Shown in pieces: positions 1 through 6,755 of a stretch of 11,075 bases of DNA. The stretch lies in contig DATKRB010000033.1 in the NCBI GenBank assembly GCA_035532415.1, forward strand, positions 1 through 11,075, in the 5' to 3' direction. The first letter of the stretch is position 1. Each line of letters starts with the position of its first letter. The position numbers and the translations under genes were made by a program. Under the pieces are notes generated by a model that made no database searches, was not told the origin of the DNA, and saw only the letters and a program-made list of their open reading frames with translations. The stretch is from DATKRB01 sp035532415 (lineage in GTDB: Bacteria; Actinomycetota; Acidimicrobiia; Acidimicrobiales; RAAP-2).

Positions 1-51
1 GTCCTGGAGGTTGTGCTCCCTCGCCCCGCGGATCACCAACCGGCTCGTCAC
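1..51 (-). CDS. uvrA: UvrA N-terminus, excinuclease ABC subunit A (partial, cut by left edge)
   Basis: Only the first 17 codons are in the window. Reading the minus strand from a GTG at 51 gives a peptide containing IRGAREHNLQD, the N-terminal signature of UvrA that precedes its first ATP-binding domain. UvrA is the damage-sensing ATPase that loads UvrB onto lesions in nucleotide excision repair. The start is well constrained: the same frame runs back to the uvrB stop at 91-93 without any ATG, GTG or TTG before the GTG at 51. The next candidates, TTG at 39 and GTG at 36, would leave almost nothing before the conserved motif. No Shine-Dalgarno is visible. Instead TATCCT (58-63) lies 6 nt upstream, so the mRNA may begin at the start codon. 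It follows uvrB by 39 bp in the same direction. Confidence 0.9.
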   Translation of the reverse strand, partial: MTSRLVIRGAREHNLQD

Positions 52-57
52 GGGGCG

Positions 58-63
58 AGGATA
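58..63 (-). promoter_or_regulatory. Candidate -10 box of a leaderless uvrA promoter
   Basis: On the minus strand the hexamer TATCCT matches TANNNT and ends 6 nt before the GTG start of uvrA. This puts the expected transcription start on the first base of the start codon. No -35 box and no LexA/SOS box was recognised in the 39-bp uvrB-uvrA gap. The call rests on spacing and on the matching arrangement at three other genes here. Confidence 0.5.
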
Positions 64-90
64 CCGGAGGGGTGCGCGGCGCCGTTCCGG

Positions 91-2172
91 TCAGTCGTCG
101 CCGTCGGCGGGCTCGGTGACGGCGATCGCCGCCCCCGAGGAGCGCAGCGAGACCAGCTCGTCCCGCAGCAGCGCCGCCTCCTCAAACCGCAGCTCGGCCG
201 CCGCCGTCCTCATCTCGGCCTCGAGCTGGGACACCAGCTCGGCCAGCTCGGGGGACGGCTCCATACCGGGCGCCCAGCCCCCGCCCCCGACCGCCACCCG
301 GGTCCGGACCACCCTGGCCGCCTTGCCGCCCCGGACGTCCGAGCGCGTCCGCTTGGCCTGACCGCTGCCGCCCGAGCCCCGCAGGCGCTCGAGGATGTCG
401 GTCACCGACTTGCGGATGGTCTGGGGGTCGATGCCGTGCTCGGCGTTGTAGGCGATCTGGCGGGCGCGGCGGCGCTGGGTGATCCCGACCGCCTCGCGCA
501 TCGAGCCCGTGATGGTGTCGGCGTACAGGACCACCTTGCCGTCGACGTTGCGGGCCGCCCTCCCCATCGTCTGGATCAGGGCGGAGGCCGACCGGAGGAA
601 GCCCTCCTTGTCGGCGTCGAGGATGGCGACCAGGGAGACCTCGGGGAGATCGAGGCCCTCGCGCAGCAGGTTTATCCCGACCACGACGTCCACCGTCCCC
701 AGCCGCAGCTCCCGCAGGATCTCGATCCGGGTGATCGTGTCGATGTCCGAGTGCAGGTACTGCACCCGGACGCCCGCGTCGGCGAGGTAGTCGCTCAGGT
801 CCTCGGCCATCTTCTTGGTCAGGGTGGTCACCAGGACCCGTCCCCCCCGGGCCACGGCATCCTCTATCCGGGCCATCAGGTCGTCGACCTGTCCCTTGGT
901 GGGTTGGATCACCACCTCGGGGTCGACCAGCCCCGTCGGGCGGATCACCTGCTCGACGATCGTGGTGGACTCGGTCAGCTCGTACGGTCCGGGGGTGGCC
1001 GAGACGAACACCGCCTGCGGGACCCGCTCGACGAACTCCTCAAACCGGAGGGGCCTGTTGTCGATGGCCGACGGCAGCCGGAAGCCGTGCTCGACGAGCA
1101 TGTCCTTCCTCGAGCGGTCGCCGGCGTACTGCCCGTGGAGCTGGGGAACGGCCACGTGGCTCTCGTCGATCACCACCAGCATGTCCTCGGGGAAGAAGTC
1201 GAGCAGCGTGAACGGCGCCTCTCCCGGGCGGCGACCGTCGAGGTGCCGGCTGTAGTTCTCGATCCCCGAGCAGACGCCGGTCTCGGCGAGCATCTCCAGA
1301 TCGTGCTCGGTCCGCACCCGGAGCCGTTGCGCCTCGAGCAGCTTCCCCTCCCCCTGCAGCTCGGCCAGACGCTCCCGCAGCTCCACCTCGATGGAGCCGA
1401 TGGCCCGCTGAACGGTCTCGTCGCCGGCGACGTAATGGGTGGCGGCGAAGACCACCACGTCGTCGACCGGCTCGCCCATCTCCCCGGTGAGGACGTCGAA
1501 AGGGACGATGCGCTCGATCGTGTCGCCGAAGAGCTCGACCCTGAGCGCCGTCTCCTCGTAGGCCGGGTGGATCTCGAGTGTGTCGCCGCGCGCCCGGAAC
1601 GTCCCTCGGACGAGGTTGACGTCGTTGCGGTCGTACTGCAGGTCGACCAGGCGCCGCAGGAGCGTCCGGCGGTCGTGCTCCTCGCCGACGGTGAGGCCCA
1701 GGATCCGTGACCGGTACTCCTCCGGGGAGCCCAGGCCGTAGATGCACGAGACCGACGCCACCACGACGACGTCCCGGCGGAGCAGGAGCGAGGAGGTGGT
1801 GGCGTGGCGGAGCCGGTCGATCTCGTCGTTGATGGACGAGTCCTTCTCGATGTACGTGTCGGTGGTCGGCAGGTACGCCTCGGGCTGGTAGTAGTCGTAG
1901 TAGGAGACGAAGAACTCCACCCGGTTCCTCGGGAACAGGTCGCGCAGCTCCGAGGAGAGCTGGGCCGCCAGCGACTTGTTGGGCTCGATGATGAGGGTGG
2001 GGCGGCCGAGCTCGGCGATGGCCCAGGCGATGGTGGCCGTCTTGCCGCTCCCGGTGATCCCCTGCAGGGTCTGGTACCGATCGCCCCGGCGGACGCCCTC
2101 CACCAGCGCGGCGATGGCCGCCGGCTGGTCGCCCGCCGGGGCGAAGGGCGACACCACTTCGAGATCGGGCAT
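91..2172 (-). CDS. uvrB: UvrB, excinuclease ABC subunit B
   Basis: This is the 693-residue helicase-like subunit of the UvrABC nucleotide excision repair complex. UvrA loads it onto damaged DNA, it verifies the lesion, and it then recruits UvrC for incision. The length is normal for the family. Visible elements, in order: Walker A GITGSGKT (38-45); the Tyr-rich beta-hairpin (about 91-111, YYDYYQPEAYLP) that is inserted between DNA strands; the Walker B-type VVIDESH in the middle; the helicase motifs GINLLREGLDLPEVS and QTMGRAARN in the second RecA-like domain; and a C-terminal UVR motif (about 643-677) that contacts UvrC. No key residue is missing. The ATG at 2172 gives MPDLEVVSPFAPAGDQPAAI, the usual UvrB N-terminus. 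It has no Shine-Dalgarno, but a TACGAT hexamer sits 7 nt upstream. uvrA follows in the same direction. Confidence 0.98.
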   Translation of the reverse strand: MPDLEVVSPFAPAGDQPAAIAALVEGVRRGDRYQTLQGITGSGKTATIAWAIAELGRPTLIIEPNKSLAAQLSSELRDLFPRNRVEFFVSYYDYYQPEAYLPTTDTYIEKDSSINDEIDRLRHATTSSLLLRRDVVVVASVSCIYGLGSPEEYRSRILGLTVGEEHDRRTLLRRLVDLQYDRNDVNLVRGTFRARGDTLEIHPAYEETALRVELFGDTIERIVPFDVLTGEMGEPVDDVVVFAATHYVAGDETVQRAIGSIEVELRERLAELQGEGKLLEAQRLRVRTEHDLEMLAETGVCSGIENYSRHLDGRRPGEAPFTLLDFFPEDMLVVIDESHVAVPQLHGQYAGDRSRKDMLVEHGFRLPSAIDNRPLRFEEFVERVPQAVFVSATPGPYELTESTTIVEQVIRPTGLVDPEVVIQPTKGQVDDLMARIEDAVARGGRVLVTTLTKKMAEDLSDYLADAGVRVQYLHSDIDTITRIEILRELRLGTVDVVVGINLLREGLDLPEVSLVAILDADKEGFLRSASALIQTMGRAARNVDGKVVLYADTITGSMREAVGITQRRRARQIAYNAEHGIDPQTIRKSVTDILERLRGSGGSGQAKRTRSDVRGGKAARVVRTRVAVGGGGWAPGMEPSPELAELVSQLEAEMRTAAAELRFEEAALLRDELVSLRSSGAAIAVTEPADGDD

Positions 2173-2179
2173 CGCCCCG

Positions 2180-2185
2180 ATCGTA
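2180..2185 (-). promoter_or_regulatory. Candidate -10 box of a leaderless uvrB promoter
   Basis: TACGAT on the minus strand ends 7 nt before the uvrB ATG, so the predicted transcript starts within about one base of the start codon. The identical hexamer precedes the glycosyltransferase gene at 8457-8462. No convincing -35 sequence was found 17 nt further upstream. The 61-bp gap between the flippase stop and uvrB holds only short GC-rich inverted repeats besides this box, with no U-tract terminator. Confidence 0.5.
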
Positions 2186-2233
2186 CCGGTCGGCGCGTCG
2201 CCGGCCTCCGGGCGCGGGCTCCCCGGCGGGGTG

Positions 2234-3799
2234 TCAGCCCGGCCGGGGACGCAGCCGGTGGAGGTGGATGGCAGCGAACCCGACGCAAGTGGCCGCGGCG
2301 AGCGCCGCCTGAACGACCAGGTCGTGGCTCGCGGTGGCCGCCGGAGCTCCGTGCGCCAGCGCCACCGCCACGATCGCGGCCACCGAGCCGGCCACCAGCA
2401 CGCCGACGATCCAGCGGCATCCCACGGCCAGCAGGTACATCGTGAGGGTCACGGTGACGCTGAGGAAGATCATGGCCAGTACCAGCGTGGCGAGGGAGCC
2501 CGACGCCCCGGCGTAGCGCGGCGAGAAGACCACGGTCAAGAGCAGGTGCGGTGCGGCCACGGCCACGGCCAGGAGCGCGATCGCCGGCAGGCCGAGCAGG
2601 AGCAGCGCCACCGTCAACTGACGCAACGCATGGTGCCCCTGGTGCCAGCGGATCGCCGCCTCCGGGAGCAGGTAGCCGCCCAGCGCCAAGGCGGCGAACA
2701 CGGCCGCCTTGCTGATCACCGAGATGGCGGCGTACGCCCCGCTCGCGTGCGGAGCATCGCGGGCCAGGACGATCACGTCGACGTTCTGCAGCAGGGCGAT
2801 CAGGGCCAGGGACGGGAGGGCGATCAGGAGGTCGACGGCGATGCTCGACCGCTCGCCCGACACCGAAGGGACACGGGGGACCGCCCGCCACGCCTCGGTC
2901 CACCACCGGCGGAACGCCCCGGGGCCGAAGAGCGCGGGCGTCCGTCCGACCCCTGCTCGCCCGGCGCGGCCCGGGCTCCGCGGGGTGGACCACGCCCGGT
3001 CGGCGGCGACGCGGGCGTGCACGGCGGTGACGAGCTCGGCGATCAGCACCCCGACCGCCGCGCCCGCCACGCCGAACCCGGCGCCGACCAGGCAGAGGGT
3101 CCCGACCACCCGGCCGCCGCCCTCCACCAGGAGGTTGACCGCCAGCGTCCGGTAGTCGCGGTGTGCCTGCAGGAGCCCGCGGTCGAGGGAGAGGAGCACC
3201 CACACGGCACCGGCCACCAGCATCGCCGCCACCCCGGTGCTGTTGGGGGAGGAGAGCAGGTCGTCGATCTGGCCGCGGAGCAGGACCACCACCACGGCGA
3301 AGACGGCGACCGCCACGGTGCCGCGTGCGTGGAACCGTACCGCCCACCGGCGGACGGCGCCGGGCGACGCGGAGCCGTTCCAGCTGGTGACCCGCCGGAC
3401 GACTGCGACGGTGACCGCCGACCCGGGCATCGACACCACCAGGAACAGGCCGGTCAGCTGGGCCAGGGATCCGTACGCACGGTTGTCGAGGAGGCGGGCC
3501 ACCAGCACGGTCACGACCGCGTTGGCCGCGTTGGCCGCCAGCCCGGCCATGGCCAGGGGCCCGGCCTGCAGGATCCCGGAGCGAACCGTCTCCGGGGTCA
3601 CCGAGGGGGCCGAAGGCGCCGATCCCTCCCGGTCGATCAGGAGCTCCCCCCCGAGGTTGGGGGCCCCGGCGCTCGGTGCCATCGACAGTGCCCCGGCGAT
3701 CCCCTCGACGGACGCCTCGATCGCCTCCCCCACCCCCGTCGTGGCCACTGCGGCCCCTTCCGGGGGCTCGGGCGGGGCCGCAGTGCCTTCGGCGGCCAC
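2234..3799 (-). CDS. Polysaccharide flippase-like membrane protein (MOP/Wzx-type)
   Basis: This is a predicted 521-residue multi-pass membrane protein of the MOP exporter group (Wzx/RfbX/MATE-like), whose members move lipid-linked oligosaccharides or glycan precursors across the cytoplasmic membrane. The first helix pair contains LAANAANAVVTVLVARLLDNRAYG, resembling the first helix of polysaccharide biosynthesis proteins. A charged cytoplasmic loop (Arg/Gly-rich, ending FRRWWTEAWRAVPRV) splits two bundles. The second bundle contains LLQNVDVIVLARDAP, like the family's QNVD-type helix. About 75 Ala/Pro/Gly-rich residues precede the membrane part, longer than usual. The chosen GTG at 3799 shares its first base with the TAG stop of the oxidoreductase (TAGTG), indicating translational coupling. 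An internal ATG at 3682 (residue 40) is the alternative start. The substrate cannot be read from the sequence. Confidence 0.8.
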   Translation of the reverse strand: MAAEGTAAPPEPPEGAAVATTGVGEAIEASVEGIAGALSMAPSAGAPNLGGELLIDREGSAPSAPSVTPETVRSGILQAGPLAMAGLAANAANAVVTVLVARLLDNRAYGSLAQLTGLFLVVSMPGSAVTVAVVRRVTSWNGSASPGAVRRWAVRFHARGTVAVAVFAVVVVLLRGQIDDLLSSPNSTGVAAMLVAGAVWVLLSLDRGLLQAHRDYRTLAVNLLVEGGGRVVGTLCLVGAGFGVAGAAVGVLIAELVTAVHARVAADRAWSTPRSPGRAGRAGVGRTPALFGPGAFRRWWTEAWRAVPRVPSVSGERSSIAVDLLIALPSLALIALLQNVDVIVLARDAPHASGAYAAISVISKAAVFAALALGGYLLPEAAIRWHQGHHALRQLTVALLLLGLPAIALLAVAVAAPHLLLTVVFSPRYAGASGSLATLVLAMIFLSVTVTLTMYLLAVGCRWIVGVLVAGSVAAIVAVALAHGAPAATASHDLVVQAALAAATCVGFAAIHLHRLRPRPG

Positions 3800-5337
3800 T
3801 ATTCGGTCGTCACCCGCCGCGGGAGGACGGGAGCGTCGCGGCCGGTGCCCGCACCCGGGAGCCGGGCTCCTCCTCCCTGCTCGTGGTACTCCTCCTCGAC
3901 GTTGACCGCCCAGATGTCGTGGGTCGCCCCGTGGATGTTCTCCACCGTCAGCATCGCCGTGTACATCGAGTGGTCCTGGTTGTTGTACTTGTGCATGCCG
4001 TTGCGCCCGACGGGATGGATGTTCGGGGCGTGCGACGCCAGGTAGTCGGTGATGACGGCCACGTTCGCCCGGTACTCGAAGTCGTAATAGGGGTAGGCCT
4101 TGGGTACCCGCACCACGTAGCCGGCCTGGACGTCCTCGGGCCGCACGAGGCCCAGGACCCCGAGCTCGCGGGTGCCGCGGGCGATCAGCTCCTCGTCGGT
4201 GCTGTTCCACAGCTCGTCGCCCTCGAAGACGAAGTACTCGAGCCCGAGGCACGTCCGGCCGTCCTTCACCATGTAGGGGGACCACGATCCGAAGTTCTGG
4301 ATCCGGCCGACCTTCACGTCGGTCGCGTGGATGTAGATCCAATTGTCGGCGAAACCTCCCGCCTCGGGCACGACCAGGGCCACGGTCAGGAAGTCGCGGT
4401 AGTGGAGATCATCGGCCGCCCGGAGCACCTCCTCGGGCGGCGGCGGATCGATCGCGTGCACGAGGGACCGCATGGGCATGGAGGAGATCACGTGGGAGGC
4501 GGCGACCCGTCGGGTGGCACCGTCCGGGCCGGCCAGGGTCACGCCGGTGGCACGCCCGCCTTCCACGTGGATCCCGCGGACCTCCGTCTCCATGAGCACG
4601 GTCCCGCCACCCTTCTCCACCAGGTCCCGGCAGTGCTCCCACATCATTCCGGGCCCCAGCTTGGGGTATTGGAACTCCTCGATGAGCGAGGTGATCTCCG
4701 TCTGGTTCCGGCTGGGCATCAGCGCGTTCAGCACCGCCCGGCCCAGGTTGAGGTTCTTCACCCGCTGCGCCGCCCAGTCGGCCGGCATCTCGCTCACCGG
4801 GACCCCCCACACCTTCTCCGTGTAGGTCTTGAAGAACGTGCGGTAGAGCCTCCAGCCGAACCGGGCCACCAGCCATCCCTCGTAGTTGGTCTGGTCCTTG
4901 GGAGGCCGGATCCGGGCGCGGGCGTAGGACAGGCCGCAGAGGACCGCCTCCACCAGCCCCAGGTTGCGCAGGGCGTTCAGGGCCCTCAGCGGGTAGTCGT
5001 AGTACTTGCCCTTGTAGAAGATGCGGCTCATGCGCGGCCGCATGAGGAAGTCCTCGTCGGGGAGGATCTCGTGCCACAGCCGCTCCACCGGCTCCACCTT
5101 GGTGAAGAAGCGGTGCCCACCGATGTCGAAGCGCCACCCGTCCCGTTCGACGGTCCGGCTGATGCCGCCCACCACCGGGTCGCTCTCGGCGACGATCACG
5201 TCGTCGCCCCGCTTCACCAGCTCGTACGCAGCCGTGAGGCCGGCAGGCCCGGCACCGACCACCACCACCGGCGGCGTGCCCGGACCGGTCGGCACCGACC
5301 GGTCCTCTGTCGCTCGCGTCCCTACCGTCGACACCAC
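3799..5337 (-). CDS. FAD-dependent oxidoreductase (amine oxidase / UDP-galactopyranose mutase-like fold)
   Basis: This 512-residue flavoprotein has a Rossmann dinucleotide-binding motif VVVVGAGPAGLTAAYEL (GAGPAG at 28-33), a ribose-binding acidic residue (Glu51), and GGISRTV followed by FDIGGHRFFTK (70-80). A long C-terminal signature, GRNGMHKYNNQDHS (about 444-457), is followed by HDIWAVNVEEEYHE. These features belong to the COG1232-type family often found beside glycan-assembly genes. Homology to protoporphyrinogen oxidase and UDP-galactopyranose mutase is at fold level, so the actual reaction (sugar-nucleotide or polyprenyl-linked sugar modification) is unknown. No signal peptide or membrane helix is evident, so it should be cytoplasmic. 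The start is GTG at 5337 or the adjacent GTG at 5334. An AAAGGA ribosome site (5340-5345) is 2 nt from the first and 5 nt from the second, favouring the second. It is coupled to the flippase by a one-base overlap. Confidence 0.85.
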   Translation of the reverse strand: MVSTVGTRATEDRSVPTGPGTPPVVVVGAGPAGLTAAYELVKRGDDVIVAESDPVVGGISRTVERDGWRFDIGGHRFFTKVEPVERLWHEILPDEDFLMRPRMSRIFYKGKYYDYPLRALNALRNLGLVEAVLCGLSYARARIRPPKDQTNYEGWLVARFGWRLYRTFFKTYTEKVWGVPVSEMPADWAAQRVKNLNLGRAVLNALMPSRNQTEITSLIEEFQYPKLGPGMMWEHCRDLVEKGGGTVLMETEVRGIHVEGGRATGVTLAGPDGATRRVAASHVISSMPMRSLVHAIDPPPPEEVLRAADDLHYRDFLTVALVVPEAGGFADNWIYIHATDVKVGRIQNFGSWSPYMVKDGRTCLGLEYFVFEGDELWNSTDEELIARGTRELGVLGLVRPEDVQAGYVVRVPKAYPYYDFEYRANVAVITDYLASHAPNIHPVGRNGMHKYNNQDHSMYTAMLTVENIHGATHDIWAVNVEEEYHEQGGGARLPGAGTGRDAPVLPRRVTTE

Positions 5338-5339
5338 GT

Positions 5340-5345
5340 TCCTTT
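5340..5345 (-). promoter_or_regulatory. Ribosome binding site of the FAD oxidoreductase gene
   Basis: AAAGGA on the minus strand is the clearest Shine-Dalgarno next to a start codon in the window. Two GTG codons follow in tandem (5337 and 5334). The spacing of 5 nt to the second suits initiation better than 2 nt to the first, so the mature protein may be one residue shorter than annotated. Confidence 0.5.
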
Positions 5346-5466
5346 CGCCCCGGAGGCTCGACCCCGGACACCGGCTCGACCCACGTCGTCACCTCGCCCG
5401 GAGCAGGGGTGGGCGGATGCGAGGGAACGCTCCGGCGGCGTCTCGTGCTCGGGCACCCCGGCCTGG

Positions 5467-5482
5467 CTCTGCGCAGAGATTA
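5467..5482 (-). promoter_or_regulatory. Candidate promoter and palindromic operator upstream of the oxidoreductase-flippase pair
   Basis: The 187-bp gap 5338-5524 is the longest untranslated stretch in the minus-strand glycan block. It contains the perfect 12-bp palindrome CTCTGCGCAGAG (5467-5478). This overlaps by 2 bases a TAATCT hexamer (5477-5482, minus strand) that fits TANNNT. A transcript starting just downstream would have a leader of about 130 nt. No -35 box was recognised. A repressor site over the transcription start is one reading; a chance palindrome is the other. Confidence 0.3.
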
Positions 5483-5524
5483 CCCGCTCGACCCCCGCCC
5501 GTCGTGCTTGGTCCGGCCATGGCA

Positions 5525-6745
5525 TCAGGGGACCGAGAGGTTCAGGAACGACAGCAACGCGTACCCGGCGAGCAAGGTGCCGGCCAGCACGAGGACCGGC
5601 CGCTCGACCTCGCGCCGACCGATCAGGGTGGCAGCGCCCACGACCAGCGGGAACGCGCTGAGGGCGTACCGTTCGAACGAGTCCAGGTTGGTACCGGCGA
5701 GCGCCATGAGCACGGTCCCGGTGGCGAAGGCCCCGTAGGCGGCCGGAAGGCGCCGCCAGCACACCACCAGCAGGGCCAGGACGACCACCACCCAGGGGAC
5801 GTGGAGCGCGGTGCCGAAATGATGGTGGAGCACGCCCCGGGCATCGTCGACCAGGGTCCGGAAGGGATCGCTCAGCCCGCCGTGGTGCCGGCCCTGGGTC
5901 TGCACCCGCAACGGCTCGAAGAAGTCTCCGACGGCCACCTGGGCCCACCCGAGAAAGATCAGGAGGCCGCCGAGCGGGCCGAGCACCGCTGCGGCCACCG
6001 CCACCCGCCGCCGCCCCGGGGTCGCCCCCCACGCCCGGACCGCCTCCACCGCGGCGGGCAGGACCAGCAGCACGCCGAGGGGCCGGGTCAGGGCGGCCGC
6101 CACCCCGAAGCCGGCCGCCCACCACCAGGCAGGTCGCCGTCCCCGGGCGGGGCGCAGGGCGAGGAAGCACGCCGTGGTGCACACCAGCAGCAACCCTTCG
6201 GCATAGCCCATGACGAAGGTGAACGCCGCCGGGGCGAGCGAGAGGAGCCAGACCGACCGGCCGGCCACCCCCTCGTCGCCGAGCTCCCGGCGCACCAGCA
6301 CGAAGAGCAGCGCCGTCCCGACCAGGGAGGCGAGGTTGGCGATGAGCAGGAGGGCGGCACCGTCGTGCACGCCGGGCAGCAGGGCCAGACCACGGCCCGC
6401 CAGGGGGAACAGCGGGAAGAACCGCAGCGACTGATGGCCGAGCGGCCCGTAGCCCATGCCGGCGATCGACTGGTACCAGCCGGCGTCCCACCCGAGCAGC
6501 CCCTGGTGGACCCGGAAGGCCACGCCCGGCGCGCTCGGATGGGTCCGGGTGACGATGAGGTGGGCCAGAGCGAGCGTGCCGAGCACGACCACGCGGGTGA
6601 CCGCCCAGGGGACGAGCACCTTGCCGAGCACCCGCGTGCCACGCCGGAGGAGCTCGGAACGCCGCGGGGCGAGACTCCCCGGCCCATCGGCCGGGGAGCT
6701 CGGAAGATCGGCCTGCCGGGTCTCCCCCGCCACGGCTCCGGTCAC
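5525..6745 (-). CDS. PIG-V-like membrane mannosyltransferase (GT-C fold)
   Basis: This 406-residue integral membrane protein resembles the bacterial relatives of GPI mannosyltransferase 2 (PIG-V, Pfam Mannosyl_trans2). Family landmarks: WDAGWY at 86-91 with the Asp expected to be catalytic in the first extracytoplasmic loop, RFFPLFP at 108-114, MGYAEGLLL at about 179-187 and LTRPLGVLLVLP at 219-230. The remaining sequence is alternating hydrophobic helices. Such enzymes use polyprenyl-phosphate sugars on the outer face of the membrane. Mannose as the sugar is inferred from the family only. The start is uncertain: GTG at 6745 is 10 bp after the stop of the upstream glycosyltransferase, has only a weak GGACC-like ribosome site, and gives about 35 polar residues before the first helix. 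The GTG four codons later is also possible. The short gap suggests co-transcription with the upstream gene. Confidence 0.8.
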   Translation of the reverse strand: MTGAVAGETRQADLPSSPADGPGSLAPRRSELLRRGTRVLGKVLVPWAVTRVVVLGTLALAHLIVTRTHPSAPGVAFRVHQGLLGWDAGWYQSIAGMGYGPLGHQSLRFFPLFPLAGRGLALLPGVHDGAALLLIANLASLVGTALLFVLVRRELGDEGVAGRSVWLLSLAPAAFTFVMGYAEGLLLVCTTACFLALRPARGRRPAWWWAAGFGVAAALTRPLGVLLVLPAAVEAVRAWGATPGRRRVAVAAAVLGPLGGLLIFLGWAQVAVGDFFEPLRVQTQGRHHGGLSDPFRTLVDDARGVLHHHFGTALHVPWVVVVLALLVVCWRRLPAAYGAFATGTVLMALAGTNLDSFERYALSAFPLVVGAATLIGRREVERPVLVLAGTLLAGYALLSFLNLSVP

Positions 6746-6755
6746 CCGAGGTCCA

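Noticed and set aside
19..60. Perfect 10-bp inverted repeat CCTCGCCCCG / CGGGGCGAGG around a 22-nt loop, resembling a terminator after uvrB.
   Set aside because: Its left arm lies inside the uvrA coding sequence and its right arm overlaps the uvrA start and candidate -10 region. There is no T-tract, and a leaderless uvrA mRNA could not form the hairpin.
64..90. Search for a LexA/SOS box upstream of uvrA and uvrB.
   Set aside because: No CGAAC-type half site with its inverted partner was seen in the gaps before either gene.
13..1710. Long plus-strand open frame opposite uvrB.
   Set aside because: It is antisense to an unambiguous uvrB, has Arg/Gly/His/Asp-rich composition typical of GC-rich shadow frames, and shows no recognisable domain.
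3800..4342. Extension of the flippase frame upstream into the oxidoreductase gene.
   Set aside because: That segment is the out-of-frame reading of a well-conserved flavoprotein. The TAGTG junction gives a natural start at 3799.
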